The notes under the pieces are model-generated. The model was not told the origin of the DNA. It made no database searches and saw only the letters and a program-made list of their open reading frames with translations. DNA of 64,000 bases from Heterocephalus glaber (lineage: Eukaryota; Chordata; Mammalia; Rodentia; Bathyergidae): NCBI RefSeq assembly GCF_000247695.1, contig NW_004624742.1, positions 6,312,715-6,376,714 of the forward strand, read 5' to 3'. Each line of letters starts with the position of its first letter. Positions within the stretch are counted from its first letter, which is position 1. Positions 23,336 to 35,601 of this stretch are shown one piece after another. Position numbers and translations under genes: made by a program.

Positions 23336-24320
23336 CAATATCCACTCAATAAATATTTATTCAGATATTATCATATGCCAGTCACTTTGACAAGCAATGG
23401 AAATGCAGATCTATGACAGGATTTATAGTCTAGTGTGGAAAACACTAATCATTAATTATAGAACACTACAATAGGTACTATGAAAGGGCAGGAATAGAAT
23501 GCAATGGAACAATAAAAGATTACAAAAGTTGAAAACTACAAGAAAGGGGAAAAGAACTTAAGGGAAAGAGAAAGAGCTTTTGAGCTGAGTCTTAAAGGAA
23601 AAGTTGGTATCAGATAGGTTGGGATAAAGGCAGAATGGTCTCAACAGAGGAAGCAATATTTACAAAGTCACAGAGTCTTAATGCTGTATTACCAGTTACA
23701 GACCCTGTAAGCAGTTTAGTAAGCCAAGAAAGGAGCAATAAGGTATGATATGAGGATGTTCACAGGCCACAAACAAAAAAATATTTATAGAGGTTATGCA
23801 GATTAGGCCAGTGAATGAAGCAGTTTGAGTAAATTGCAACGTGGAGAGTGCAGACTCTGACAAACCAGAGAACACATATGCCATCCAAATGGGCAACTGG
23901 TGCTTATTCCAGTGTGAAATTGCCACTGGGAATGCAGGCCCAAATGTTTCCAGAATTTTTTGTTATTTTTCAAGAGAAGCCTAAAATACAGATTTTTTAT
24001 GTGAATTTTCACAATGATTAAAATAAATGGCCAGACAAAATACCTCTCCCTCTGCAACATCTGGGCCAAATTATGATGATCCTTGTATATTGAGGTAAAG
24101 AGATTGAACCACCTCCTAAACACATTAAGCAGAACATCATCTAGTATTTTAAAGTAGGGATTGACAAAACCAGACTTACATTTACAGAGATTACAGTGCA
24201 TTAATAGAAAAATGAAGGATGATTTGAGGCAAAATGGGTGACCTGCTAGGCATTTATGGTCATAGGAACCCAAATGTAGTTATGAGAGAAGAGGAAGTGG
24301 TAGTGAAAAAAAGAGGGAAG
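23336..24320 (-). mobile_element. L2-like ancient LINE fragment
   Basis: Antisense L2-type 3' end: 'CACTCAATAAATATTTATTC', 'ATATGCCAGTCAC', then a purine-rich 'GAGCTGAGTCTTAAAGGAAA' block. The right end is not clear. Confidence 0.5.
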
Positions 24321-24457
24321 ATACAAAATACAAGATCAGTTTAGGATCTGTAGTGATTGACAACTGAACAAATTGGAAAGATGAAAAAAAAGGGAAGAGC
24401 CAAGATAATTTCCTTCAACTTGTCCTTAATATGCTCCCTCTTTCCAACTACATCAAG

Positions 24458-24641
24458 ATTCTCCAGCTGAGCATGGTGGCAGATAACTGTAATCCCAGCA
24501 TTCTGGCAGGCTGAGGCTGAAGGATCAGAAGTTGGAGGCCAGCCTAGGCAATTTAGTAACTTAGTGAGATCTTGTCTCAAAACAAATAATAAAAAAAGAG
24601 CTGGAGATAAAGCTCATTGCAAAGGCCCTGGTTCAACCCTC

Positions 24642-24644
<3 letters not shown>
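24458..24644 (+). repeat. B1-dID composite SINE
   Basis: B1 part 'GCTGAGCATGGTGGCAGATA', TGTAATCCCAGCATTCTGG; linker; ID part 'GAGCTGGAGATAAAGCTC' and CCTGGTTCAACCCTCAG. Confidence 0.8.

Positions 24645-24683
<39 letters not shown>
24645..24683 (+). repeat. (CA)n microsatellite
   Basis: About 19 CA units at the 3' tail of the preceding SINE. Confidence 0.95.
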
Positions 24684-24685
<2 letters not shown>

Positions 24686-25523
24686 CTCCTGGCTTTCAAG
24701 GCCCTCCAAAATCCGGAGCCAACACTGTATTTTCCAAACTATGGCACCCTATCCTCTTTGTAGGCTGGTCTCTTCAGAGCTTGTTTTTGCCTTCTAGACT
24801 TGATTCTTTGGCCTGCCTTATTCTCTCCTTGAACTAAGAAAATGCTCCTTACTTCTTGAAGTCTCTATTTATTTTGGTTTCATTCCTCCTATAGATTCCT
24901 AAAGTAGTTTGTGACCTCTCCTGGATGAGCCACAAGAAGAGTCTTTGAAGCCTTCGGATACCAGCTACATATGGGAAGTGGCCCGCTCTTTTCTCTGTAT
25001 GCAGCACTGACTACCAAGATGCCTTCAGTGAGCCCAACTCAGTGTCATGGCCATAGTGGTCTGAATTGGATAGGCATTGTATATTCCAAAGGCATCTGTA
25101 TTTGGGCTGAGTCATGACTGGTAACAAAACTGATCCCATGTTTCATATAGTGGCTAGTCCTCTTTTGGGGAAGGATAAAATATTAGATAAACAGCCATTT
25201 TTATTCAAGTTGTTATCATGAGAAATAGCACATTCTTGATTCTCTGTGTAGTCACTACATTTACCAGTGCAGGAGGAACACCAGATCCAGGTGCTCTGAA
25301 TGGCTGTTGAATGCTCTGCTACCCCAGATTCCAGAATATTTTGGCTAATAATCCCTATCACTGCAGGAAGACTGTGCATATCTTACATTAGCTTAAGAAG
25401 TTAAAAAAAAATTATTCTTTCATGGGCTTTAGGCATCTTCCCAAAATGGCCTTAGAAATATTTCAAAAGGAAAGCATATGGGTAACCCTGGGCAAGATCA
25501 CTTAGCTACCTTTCAAGAAGCTC
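24684..25523. other. No gene; possible weak ancient repeat
   Basis: 'GCTTTCAAGGCCCTCCAAAA' at the start is reminiscent of an old LINE. The rest is unrecognised. Confidence 0.35.
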
Positions 25524-25628
25524 CAGTCAGGGATTTAGCTCAGCGGTTCCGCTGCCTGCCCCTGCATGCGCAAGGATCCGAGTTCGATCCCCTGTACCAA
25601 AAAAAAAAAAAAAAAAAAAAAGAAGAAG
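25524..25628 (+). repeat. ID-family SINE (GGTTCC subfamily)
   Basis: CAGGGATTTAGCTCAGCGG, GTTCCGCTGCCTGCC, GAGTTCGATCCCCTGTACC and a 23-A tail. GAAGCTCCA before and GAAGATGCTCCA after suggest a duplicated target. Confidence 0.9.
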
Positions 25629-26159
25629 AAGATGCTCCACGACATGGATCATCTTGGTGAATTTATCATAGACAATGCTTTGGCTCTCAGCCTACAGATT
25701 AAGAAATTGGATTTTATTAACACATCATAGATCTATTTGTCATTCCTCGTTCACGTTAATCAGCCTACAGAGACTCATAGAGATAGCTGGAACATGTATG
25801 TAGTAGTTAACTGTCCCAAGGATTAGAATTGCTAGAAACATGAAATGGCAGTAAGGAGAGTTCTATGTGTTGTAACATCCATGAGAGGAAAATGGGTAGA
25901 GTTAGTGTTAGTGCCAGACCTACATATAACCCAAAGCTGATATCATTGCTGAGGAAGCTGGAAGCAAAATACCATCACTTGTGGGTGTTTGTTCCAGATG
26001 TGATGGTCTTTCTTTAGTTCAGTGTTTGGCAATGAATCATCTGTAATGGAGACATTTCCATCCCAGGGACCATGTGCTCACGTCTGTGACCAAGGATGAT
26101 CACATCTGTGATCATGCACTGGCTGATGACAATAATAAATAATACCTAAAAAGTTAACT
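25629..26159. other. No recognisable feature
   Basis: Nothing recognised; no frame above 60 codons with motif content. Confidence 0.35.
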
Positions 26160-27120
26160 GTTTGATTGGATCGAGGAGATGAGGTAGAAGGAGTGAAAGA
26201 TGATCCCCACCCGCTGCAGTTCCTTTATGACATCAATATCTAAAGATAAGCAGCATTATGTCATGAGTTTAGCATTGGACATACTGAATGATGTAGGGAT
26301 GCCTTTGAGATATTCAAATTGAAATATCCTATAGGAATGTTATGGTTTGTATCTAGATGTCCCTCCAAAGCCACATGTGGTCATAAGTGAGGCGTTTTCA
26401 GAGCTGCCTAGATCTAGAGTGTGTGATGCTGGGATTAAGGTGTGTAATTACTAAATCAGTCCACTGATTGGTTAGGTACCATCCTAGTCCCAGTAGCCTA
26501 AACAGAGTATAAAAGGGGCAGGAAGAAGCTGCTAAGGTCCCTTGCTTGATTTGCTACCTTCTGCCCAATATGAACTGTTTCTTCTTGGTGATGCCTGTCT
26601 GCCATGCCACCCTGCCTTGGAGCCAGGTGATTATGGACTGAAATCTCTACACACTGTGAGCCAAATAAATCTTTCCTCCTTTAATTTTGGGTGACAGGTA
26701 TTTTGTAGCAGCAATGAGAAAAATAACTAACATAAGGAAGTTTCATATTTACATCTGTTACTCAGAAGTATGATCTGCACTTGAGAAATAAATTTGGTAT
26801 TTGTCAGTATATAGATAGATGCATAGGAAGTGATATTTTCCTTGAGAGAAAGCATAGAAAACAAAAAGTAGAGGGCCTATGACAGAATTTTGAGGCACAG
26901 CAACATTTAATGGCTGGGTAGAGAATGAGAAGCTGACACAAGATACTAAGAAAGAATAGCCAAACAAGTAGAAATAGAAACAGGAGTGTGATAACATGAA
27001 ACCAAGACCAGAGATTAAAGCAAAGTGTGTGGGTGCTTCCTGGATGATGGTGTGAACTATAAAATGGCTGTGACACTGCACAGAATTGAATGTCTCAGAT
27101 TTAGCAAGATTCTACCCAGA
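26160..27120 (-). mobile_element. L2-like ancient LINE, split by a MaLR LTR
   Basis: 'CATTGGACATACTGAATGAT' and 'GATGCCTTTGAGATATTC' on the left and 'TTGGTATTTGTCAGTATATA' on the right of the LTR read as one continuous ancient repeat. Limits are approximate. Confidence 0.45.
26338..26734 (+). mobile_element. Solo MaLR LTR, same family as 9984-12210
   Basis: 397 bp from TGTTATGGTTTG to AACTAACATA, closely matching the LTR at 9984: GAGTATAAAAGG TATA box near 26506, CCAAATAAATC near 26663, 'CCTTTAATTTTGGGTGACAG'. AGGAA lies directly on both sides (26333-26337 and 26735-26739), a 5-bp target-site duplication as expected for ERVL-class integration. Confidence 0.85.
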
Positions 27121-28339
27121 CTAGACACTGCTCCAGGTCACGAACAGCAGTGTGTCTTGTTGGTGACTTTAAAGAGACTTTAAAAAATCTTCTACATCAT
27201 GTTGCATCTACCCTCTGTGGTGGGGCTATTGCATTTTAGCTGAATTTACATATTATTTGATATATATATATATATCAAGAAATTTAATAAGATTAAGGAC
27301 AAGAGAACAACAAAAAGATCTTGGTATTTGGCAATAGAAAAGAATTTGGTGGCCATACAGAAAAAGTATTGATATGGCAATGAGGCCGGAATGAGAGGGC
27401 ACGAGGAATAAAAGGCTTTCTCCTAGTAGAAGGGTGTGTGAATGTGTACACAAAGATATCTTACTAACCGTTACAGGAACAGTTGGATCAGAGTACTGCA
27501 AAATACCTTTTCAAGAGTCATTTTATACTCAGCCTTAGAACTTTCACTTTAGTATGCTAGTTTGTTCCTTTGTCCCAGGAGCCACAATGACGGCTTTTAA
27601 AAGTTCTGTGTAAAAATCCTAGATCATTTCTGGGGATATTTGATAAGAGGAGTATGGCTTGAAATACTGGTGTCATTGCTTAAAAGCTGATAGAAAGAAT
27701 GCTGGTGTCATTGGTCAAAGTTCAAAACTGAGAAATATTAAGCATACACTCAGGGTAACATTTGACAACCTCAGCCTGCAGGATAAAACTGTAATAAAAT
27801 TAAAGGACCATGTGCTGCATTCAGGCACACACTAAACTCCCTTTGGGAACAAATGAACAAATTTGTTAATTAAATGTCCCAAAAATGTATGATTCATGAA
27901 GGACCAGGTAAAGAAGAAAATCCAGGCGCTTTCATGGGCACTCAGGTAGTAGCTATTTTTTCTTCTTGGGATACAGGGAGTTGAAGAGAACAAGATACAT
28001 GCCCACACCCACACACTTATCACAATTTAAAATAACCTTCAGCCTTCAAATTCTCTTTCATCTAAACCTCAGAATTAAGCACAGCTGTTTTTAATCCATT
28101 TGCAAAGGAAGAACATCCAGGATACCAGGATGTAGTAGTGACTGCAGTGAATAATACTGGAATTGCAGTAGCCACTAGCTTGTTTCCTTGTTTATACAAC
28201 TTTTATTTGTCTCTGGCAATCAAACAAACACTAATCTCTACTGAAGACCTGGAAGTGCCAAAGGAATCAAAATGCCTCAGTGCCTTTCTTTTCTGAAATG
28301 CCCTCAAGTGGACCTGTGATACTCAATGACATCCATAAT
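27121..28339. other. No gene recognised; short TA repeat
   Basis: Includes (TA)n at about 27262-27275. The 27300-27560 part may be further L2-like sequence. Nothing else recognised. Confidence 0.35.
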
Positions 28340-28515
28340 TTAGCAAACTGGAAGGCCAGAGGCTCTTGCAGCAGACAGATCTGGTTTCAAATCCTGACCC
28401 TTCCACTTATTAGCTAAACTGTGTGAGTACTTTGCTTTGCCCAGACTTTTGTTTTACATCTGTGTAAAGGGCACAAATAGGATTATTGTGAGAAAGGACC
28501 TCTAATAAATGTTAA
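28340..28515 (+). repeat. MIR SINE
   Basis: 'GCAGACAGATCTGGTTTCAA', ATCCTGACCCTTCCACTTA, 'TTACATCTGTGTAAAGG', 'GGATTATTGTGAGAAAGG': MIR tRNA part and core in order. Confidence 0.7.
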
Positions 28516-28694
28516 CTGTTAGATAGATTAAAAGAACTTGAAAATATCATCATAAATTTAACATAATGACAATAGCATTTCAAATTAAAAGATTGTAATT
28601 GTTCATAAGTTTCATCAATGAACTTCATACATAAAATAAATCTTCTAAAATTTAAAGAGACTTTGATTATGATTTCTGAAAAGTCAAAGATTGA

Positions 28695-28858
28695 GATTTT
28701 TATTTTTTTCAGTACTGGAAATTGAACTCAAGGCCTTTATACTGAGACAGGGTCTTGCTAAATCCCTAAGTTGCCCATGCCGAGCTTGAATTTGTGATCC
28801 TCCTGCTTCAGCCTCCCAGAATGCTGGAATTATGGGGGTTAGCCACCTTGTCTGGTTT
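28695..28858 (-). repeat. B1-dID composite SINE
   Basis: Antisense ID part 'CAGTACTGGAAATTGAACTC' joined to antisense B1 'GAGACAGGGTCTTGC', 'CCTCAGCCTCCCAGAATGC'-like sequence. Confidence 0.75.
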
Positions 28859-28867
28859 CATTTTAGT

Positions 28868-28978
28868 TTTTGTTTGTGAGGTTATTGTTATGTAGTCCAC
28901 ACTGACCTTGAACTCAAGATTCTCCTGCCTCAGCCCCTCAAGTGTTGAGATTAGTGACATGTACTGCCATGCCTATCT
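28868..28978 (-). repeat. B1 SINE
   Basis: Antisense B1: 'TAGTCCACACTGACCTTGAA', CTCCTGCCTCAGCCCCTC, CATGTACTGCCATGCC. Directly follows the previous SINE. Confidence 0.75.
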
Positions 28979-29714
28979 GAGAGCCTCTTTGTTAAGACAA
29001 TTCTTCACCACTACAAAAACAACCTGGGATAGCTTCATCCAAAAGTTGTCAAAGCATCAATTTTAGAAACTCAGTACTTATGCCCTCTATGCTCCAGCCT
29101 CATGCTCCAGCCCCATTTTGCATATATGATGGTTATAAAATTGAATAAAATAATTTAAATATCAACATGCTGTGATATAGGACATTTTAAACCCAGCACA
29201 GAAGTAAATAAGCTTAAACATTTCTATGGTAATGTAAATGTTGAAAATTCGTAGAAATTCCAAAATTTCTAAAATATAATTATTTTAGAGGAAAAAGAAG
29301 AAAAACAGTTATAAAATGAATAAAATAAAATAAATTTAGTTAACTCTACCACATATTTTATTTTCATTAATTACTTATAAAATTAATTGACCTATCTCTA
29401 ACTTAGGCATCACTAACTAGAAACACATAATTCTCTTATTTTCTATTTTCATTCATTCTTTAGACAAATAGTTATTAATATTACAGTAAACTTCAGATTT
29501 CATGGTGAACTAAAAATCTGTTTAATAATAAAACATTTCTTTGACAATACAATATCTCCATATACTGACAAAAATTATTTATACTTAGATTTTGTTAGTA
29601 TTTATAATTCATTATGAGCTTCTACGAGGCAGACCTTAGAGAATGAAGATCCAAATATTTGTAACACAAAATAATGTGAGACTAGACTTTAAAGAATTTA
29701 ACTTGAAGTGAATA
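28979..29714. other. No recognisable feature
   Basis: Very AT-rich; nothing recognised. Confidence 0.4.
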
Positions 29715-29872
29715 CTCTTTTTTTTGGCTTTTTGAGACAGGATCTCACCATATAGTTTCAGACTAGCCTTGAACTCACTATGTAGCCTAGGCTGGCCTCA
29801 AATTTGAGGTGATCCTGCAGCCTCTACCTTCTGAGAGCTGGGATTACAGATGTGTGCCACCTTGCCTAGCGA
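29715..29872 (-). repeat. B1 SINE, full-length type
   Basis: Antisense: T-run, GAGACAGGATCTCACC, 'CTATGTAGCCTAGGCTGGCC', 'GAGCTGGGATTACAGATGTG', CACCTTGCC. GAAGTGAATACTCTT lies directly on both sides (29705-29719 and 29871 onward), a 15-bp target-site duplication. Confidence 0.9.
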
Positions 29873-29885
29873 AGTGAATACTCTT

Positions 29886-30389
29886 ACAGTGTACAAAACA
29901 TGTTTTGTCTTGTTTGATTTGGGTAAGGGTGATAAAGAGAAAAGCAATAGTATAAAACAAAAGATCCTGGGGCAAAAAAATTACAGATGGTTTTGCAACA
30001 TAGCCCATGTTATTGGCATCTAGTAAAAGATAGATTTAGGAATACAATAAACTTTTGTTTTTCTTGGAATTCAAGCCAACATACGAAAATGACTAGATGC
30101 TTTTCCTTCTTATTCTAGGCTGTATTTTTAGAAGTGGAGACAAATAGGAAATATACTGTTGCCATAATTTTGGTTTAAAAATCAAAACCAGGGTATATCA
30201 TAGGGTCAGAAACTTTCAGTATAATTGCTCACATCTTCCATATACAGTAAAAATTGTTCAAGACATAAATTAAGTCTAGCCAGTTCAACATTTACTATGT
30301 ATTTAATCATATGCAACAAGTATATGATGAGCCACCATTTGACAGGTATACAATAGGCCCACAATACAATTCTGCATGAAACATTGTTT
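29886..30389. other. No recognisable feature
   Basis: AT-rich; nothing recognised. Confidence 0.4.
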
Positions 30390-30810
30390 TAGTTACTTTT
30401 CTTCTTGCTGGAACAAAATACCTGATACTCACAACTGCAAGATGGAAAGATTTATTTGGGCTCGAAGTTTGTAGAGGATTCGGTCCATAGTCTTGTCTGG
30501 TTCAAAGGCAGTGCAACTTGGCAGAGGGCCAGCACAGAGGAGAAAGAGTTCATGGCATGGCAATAAGAAGCAGAGAGAGAGATGAAGGAAGGAGAGAGAT
30601 ATGCCCTTCCAGGCCATGCTCCCTGTGACCCACCCTCTTTGACCAGGCTTCACCTTCCAACATCATATTTAGCTGTAAATTCATCAGTGGACTAGTCCAC
30701 TGCTGAATATTAGTCCACTGATGAGTGTCATATGCCCGTGATTCATTCACCTCCCCCAAACCCTATCTATGAATGCATGAGGCTTTGGCGGGGACACTTG
30801 GATATAAAGC
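30390..30810 (-). mobile_element. MaLR-like solo LTR
   Basis: Antisense: 'TTTTAGTTACTTTTCTTCTT', 'CTGGAACAAAATACCTGATA', 'GATTTATTTGGGCTC', 'TGACCAGGCTTCACCTTCC', ending near 'CGGGGACACTTGGATATAA'. Contains two copies of TAGTCCACTG-like sequence at 30690-30720. Confidence 0.65.
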
Positions 30811-33146
30811 ATAACAAGCATTTAGGGAATGTGCATGGATTAGAAGCTTAATGTATAGAAATAGTGAAAACAAATGTTGGAAAAATGGTGTGGTACTTAA
30901 CTCTGACCTTGAACATCAGGCTAAATAATCATACAAGAGTGTTAGGACATTCAAAAATGATATAATCAAAGGAGTGCTTTATTGTACTCATTTGGAAGCA
31001 GTTTTCAGACCAGTGTTCTTCCTCTCCTTTTCATGGGACCATTGCTCAGATACAGGAAGGAGGAAAGTGGGGTTCTGAGGACTTAGTGGCTCTAACAGGA
31101 CCCTTTATCTGAGATGGTTGGCGGGATTTGATGGCCAAGACAAGCAAGCTGAGTCACAAATTATACAGGAGAGCTGAAATCCAGTGAGTCAATTGTGTGG
31201 TCAAAGGGCATCAAATCAAGAAGAGATCAAGGACAGAAAGAAGCTAAGATATGAACCGAAAATTTAAAACCCAGTCTGTGAAAGTGCAGAAAAGAAGTCA
31301 GAAGCAGAAGAGAAAGGAGGAGGAAGGGACTGGGGAGAAGTGAAAGGACAGGTCCACCTGGCTTGGAGAGTAAGGAATTGGTAGCAATGCAAGAGAAAAG
31401 AAGGGAAGAATGAGCAATACCATATAGATGGCACCATTTGGTGCGTCTGACCACATTACCTTTTTCTGAGATTCTAAAAGTGGGTTGCCATATTTGTATT
31501 ACCTAAGTCTGCCCCTTGTCCATAGCTAATTGGACCAGGGTGGACAGCTGACCTAAACTGGGTTGATCATATCCTCTCTTGAGAATCTGGAATTTGAACT
31601 GACACATTTAGTAAGTGTGAACACTTTCCATGAATGGAGATGGTGCTATTTTGGAGGCTATGCTGTCTATGTAGAAAACCAAAGGGCAGCTTTGAAACAG
31701 AGAAAGATGAGTGGGGGTGAAGATGGGAGGGGCGATACTCTCATTTCTTGATCGCTTTCTTGTCACTGATCCCAATTCTTCTTTAAGGCCATGTTTTAGT
31801 TCTTGCTCTCAAAGTATGTAAACTATCACAATTCAAAAAAATATATTCCTTTAGTTGAAACTAATTTGTAATGTGTCTATGACTTGCATCAGAATCAGTA
31901 GTCTGACAACTCAAACTTCCTTTGCCATCAGACTAGGCTCAGGCAAGGGTATAGCTGATAGTTTGGGTACTTTTTATCTTTACTAACATTTTAGAAATTA
32001 TGTCCAAAATTTGGGAAAATTGATCAAAACTAGTATTAATAACCCATGGGTTAAGAGTGAAGTATTAAGGTATGGAAAAAAATTTAAAATATATGGAAGG
32101 TGGAAAGCAGACAGATTGAATTTGATGAAAAATTTAAAGGGACTTATTTGTGCTATCTCGTTTGGGATAATTAGGAGCATACAGAGCTGGATAATGGTTT
32201 CTGATTGGATATGGGGGACAAAGATCCTGCCATAAGGTCAAGTTAGGGGTATCTGAATTATATAAATTTGTAAGCAACTAAATAATTATGACTATTATAT
32301 TTAATAACTCTGAAAGGCAATTGTTATTATGTCCACCTTATACATTTGTGATTGACAGATTAGTTGGAAATATTTCAGTGAGTATAGACTTTATTTTGTG
32401 AATGCAACTAGGGTAGCCTTAATTTTCTATCTTCTTTTTGGGAAGCAATGCAAGCACAAGAATATATAATAAAATGGAGATTTTCTAAAAACATACACAT
32501 TGTGTACATGTGGTACCACATGTCTGAGTTCGCTAAAGAGAATGATCATGGAAAACACCAAAGGTCAGGTAGTTCTAATCATGCTCACAAACAGAAATGA
32601 AGCCTCGTGCGCCTGGACAAGAGATCTTGTATATCTGCTTTTTGTCTCAGCTCCATCATGCTCGTGGGGTTTGGTACAGAAAGCTGTGTCTGACATATCT
32701 CATCTTTAATTCTTTCTATTTCCTCTTTCAATAAAACACGTAAGTCATTGTGGCACTGGCCATTTAAATTCTAGGAGTATATTTTAAAAAGAACTGAGCT
32801 TGTGTTTTTCTTGTCCATCTGGAGGTAGAGACACTAATGAGCAAGGAAATAACCTAAAGGCAAGCAGAGCTTCAAAGCAAAATAGCAAGTTGAAGTCTCA
32901 GAATTAGCCACAGAATTAGTGCTCAGACCTGGTATAATAGCAAGTCCTATGAGTGGAAATGGAAAGAAAATTATATCTAAAGTATTTATTAAAGAATTTT
33001 AATGCTTTATGAACTCAAAAGGATTTTTATGAAGAAAATTGTTTTTAACCATGAAGCTCCTTCATTGTTTTCCCAAATTGAACTTGAAAGACAGTAAGTA
33101 TCTTTCTTAAAATGAAACTATGTAAGTAGGTAATTTATTTTTTAGT
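30811..33146. other. No recognisable gene or repeat
   Basis: 2.3 kb of unique-looking sequence. Open frames are at most about 75 codons and none carries a motif I recognise. This is among the longest repeat-free stretches in the window. Confidence 0.4.
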
Positions 33147-33246
33147 ATATGTGATCTTTTATTTTTTTCTGGTACTGGGGCTTGAACTCCGGACCTTATG
33201 CTTGCAAGGCAAGCGTGGCTCCACTGAGCTAAATCCCCAGCCCTAG
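33147..33246 (-). repeat. ID-family SINE
   Basis: Antisense: TCTGGTACTGGGGCTTGAAC, CCACTGAGCTAAATCCCC, AGCCC. TAATTTATTTTT with adjacent bases occurs on both sides (33131 and 33248), a clear target-site duplication. Confidence 0.9.
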
Positions 33247-33261
33247 ATAATTTATTTTTAA

Positions 33262-33772
33262 TTACTACTATAGCAAGATATTCTGAAAAACTTAAAAGGT
33301 AATAGTAAGTAATGCTACATTTACTACATGGGAAAAACATAAAATGGAGAGCTTTTAATTAAGCATATTGGTAGAAAAACATCAGGAAGAATCAATTGAG
33401 ATTTATCTGTTACAATGTAAATATTTCAGTTCTACTTGAACTTTACTTGAACTAGTATTTATTTTGGGAAAATTAATGCCAGAATCACCAATGTTAAATA
33501 TCTCTTATTCATTTTTTTTATTGTATCAGGCCATCTAGTGGTGAAGAGACCTATTTATCACATTGGGCAGTATAAGTTCCCTGTGAATTACATATGATGC
33601 TAGATGAAGATGGGGATATTTTGAGTGGATCATTTATCTTCTTACAACAACTATCACATAGAGACATCACCTTAGTTCCATACATTATTTTGTAAAAACA
33701 TTACTTTTCTTAATGCAGAAGGGAGAACTTCATCACAAATACCCAAACAAAACAAACAACCTACCCAAAACA

Positions 33773-33803
<31 letters not shown>

Positions 33804-34303
33804 AAATTACTAATTTAAGAAAAAAATTAAATAATTATATTTAAGAGGTTGAAGTTCTTTGAGCAAACTAAATGTTGGAGCTTCCGAGCTTTTTCTTTTC
33901 TTCTTCTTTTTAATGAGAAAATAACTGTATACTTGCATTGAATGCCTCACAATCACTATAAAACCGAAGAAGGATAATAATACTTAAGTGGTTAACATAC
34001 ACAGGAAAGCCAGATACGGAGTATAATTTTCAAACCCAGTATTGCTACTTTTTTCCCCTCCTCCAATAAAAAAGAAAGAAAGGAAGGAAGAAAAAGTCAT
34101 CTAGGTAAAGAGCAACATGAAATCAAAATTGGCAGCTCACTGAATGCTTAAAATTCAGGAAATTGGTTCTGTAACTGAAATTGGATATATTCACTATCTC
34201 TAACACTTATGCTATTTTTTTCAATACATAGTTTGACTCTATTCTGTAGTTGGAAAAAATGTTTAAGAGTCAACACAGTTTTAGTGTTCCTTGTTATGCC
34301 ATA
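33262..34303. other. No gene; (CA)n inside
   Basis: Contains a (CA)n microsatellite at about 33773-33800 and a purine-rich patch near 34070-34095. Otherwise unrecognised. Confidence 0.4.
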
Positions 34304-34385
34304 TATATATAGAGAGAGAGAGAGAGCGAGAGAGAGAGAGCGAGAGAGAGAGAGCGAGAGAGAGAGAGCGAGAGAGAGAGAGAGC
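34304..34385. repeat. (TA)n then (GA)n with 14-bp higher-order unit
   Basis: After ATATATATA, a GA tract carries a C at 34327, 34341, 34355 and 34369, giving a 14-bp repeat unit GCGAGAGAGAGAGA of four copies. Confidence 0.95.
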
Positions 34386-35494
34386 ACTTCTATATCATTA
34401 CCAAAGTGGGCAGCATGCGTGGGAATAAAGAGGCAAGGAAATTGCATTGTGTCATCCAAGTAGAACACAGCCCGGCCTCCTGCCACTGACAGACCCTGTT
34501 TCCATAATTTCTGGATGAGAAAGCCAAGGTATGTCAGTAGTAAATCGGCTCCAGAGGAAGTGGATGTCTTTGAACACTGCAGCATGGAATACTTTCGGGA
34601 AGGCTTTAACATCTACAGAATCTAAATGTCTGTTGTAGTTGAGATTAACAAGCATGTGTACTATTGTAGGGTGGGGCTGAACCTCAGAGGCAAAGTCATT
34701 CATAAACCTCTTTGTCTCTACAGATTAGGCAGGAAGGACATTCCTCCAGAAGTCTGTCCTGTCTTCAGAAAACTACAGGGGTTCATGTGGGGTCCTAGAG
34801 CCTAGCACAGTGCTATGTCCAAAGCAGTGGCCCAATATGTCTTGAATGAGTAAAAAACCTCAAGAGACAGAGAAAATCTGGCTCTTCCAAAGGAACTGTA
34901 ATTTCCATTTCATAGGAATAGAATGGGAGTACCAGTAAGTGGAGCACGGAATTAGACAGCAGTCATCTGGAAAGCGGTTTAGGGGAACTGGCAAAATTTC
35001 GTTGGAAATGTAGAACAGCTTTGTGACTGGGGGAGGAGTCACAGAAATCTTATTTGTTTCCTCATTTATACATGGAACATAGACCCTCAGGACCCCAGCC
35101 CTAAAACTCCGTTATTCCTTGAGTAACGTGTGCTTCTGGTTCAATCAAGTGTAATCAAAGACCACTTCATCTGCCTCCAAAGCGACTCCATGAACTGTGT
35201 AGCTTCCTAAGCTTTCCTTTCAGGGGCCAATTTGCTTTTCAACTGTAGCTTTCATGTGAGTATAAGGTTCTCTTCCAAAAAGGGTTAAGTTGTGAGGCTG
35301 GTCTCCTCTTGTGGAAAATGGGGGAGGTACTCTACATCATGTCTGTGGCCTCTAGATGATCCATGGGTCCATCCAGAAAACACAAAGCACATTTTACTCT
35401 TTGTTCACCCCACAGAACTCTCCTGCTCTCCAGCCATTCTCATCCCAGTGCCTGGGCCCATGTGGTGTTGCTGCCTTCTTCTAGGCTTTTTCTT
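34386..35494. other. No gene; small L2/MIR-like tail
   Basis: 'AGCACAGTGCTATGTCCAAA' at about 34804 resembles an L2/MIR 3' tail. The rest looks unique and has no motif-bearing frame. Confidence 0.4.
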
Positions 35495-35589
35495 TGGGTT
35501 TTTTTTTTTTGGTGGTACTGAGGATTGAACTCAGGACCTTGTGCTTATGAGGCAGGCGTGGTGCCACTGAGCTAAATCCCCAGCCCTCC
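35495..35589 (-). repeat. ID-family SINE
   Basis: Antisense: T-run, GGTGGTACTGAGGATTGAAC, 'GCCACTGAGCTAAATCCCC'. AGGCTTTTTCTT at 35483-35494 and 35590-35601 is a 12-bp target-site duplication. Confidence 0.9.
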
Positions 35590-35601
35590 CAGGCTTTTTC
35601 T

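Noticed and set aside
30811..33146. Hidden gene in the repeat-poor stretch
   Set aside because: No frame above about 75 codons, no splice-consistent exon series and no motif recognised.
34304..34385. CRISPR-like regular array
   Set aside because: The 14-bp period is a purine minisatellite without spacers, in a mammalian genome.
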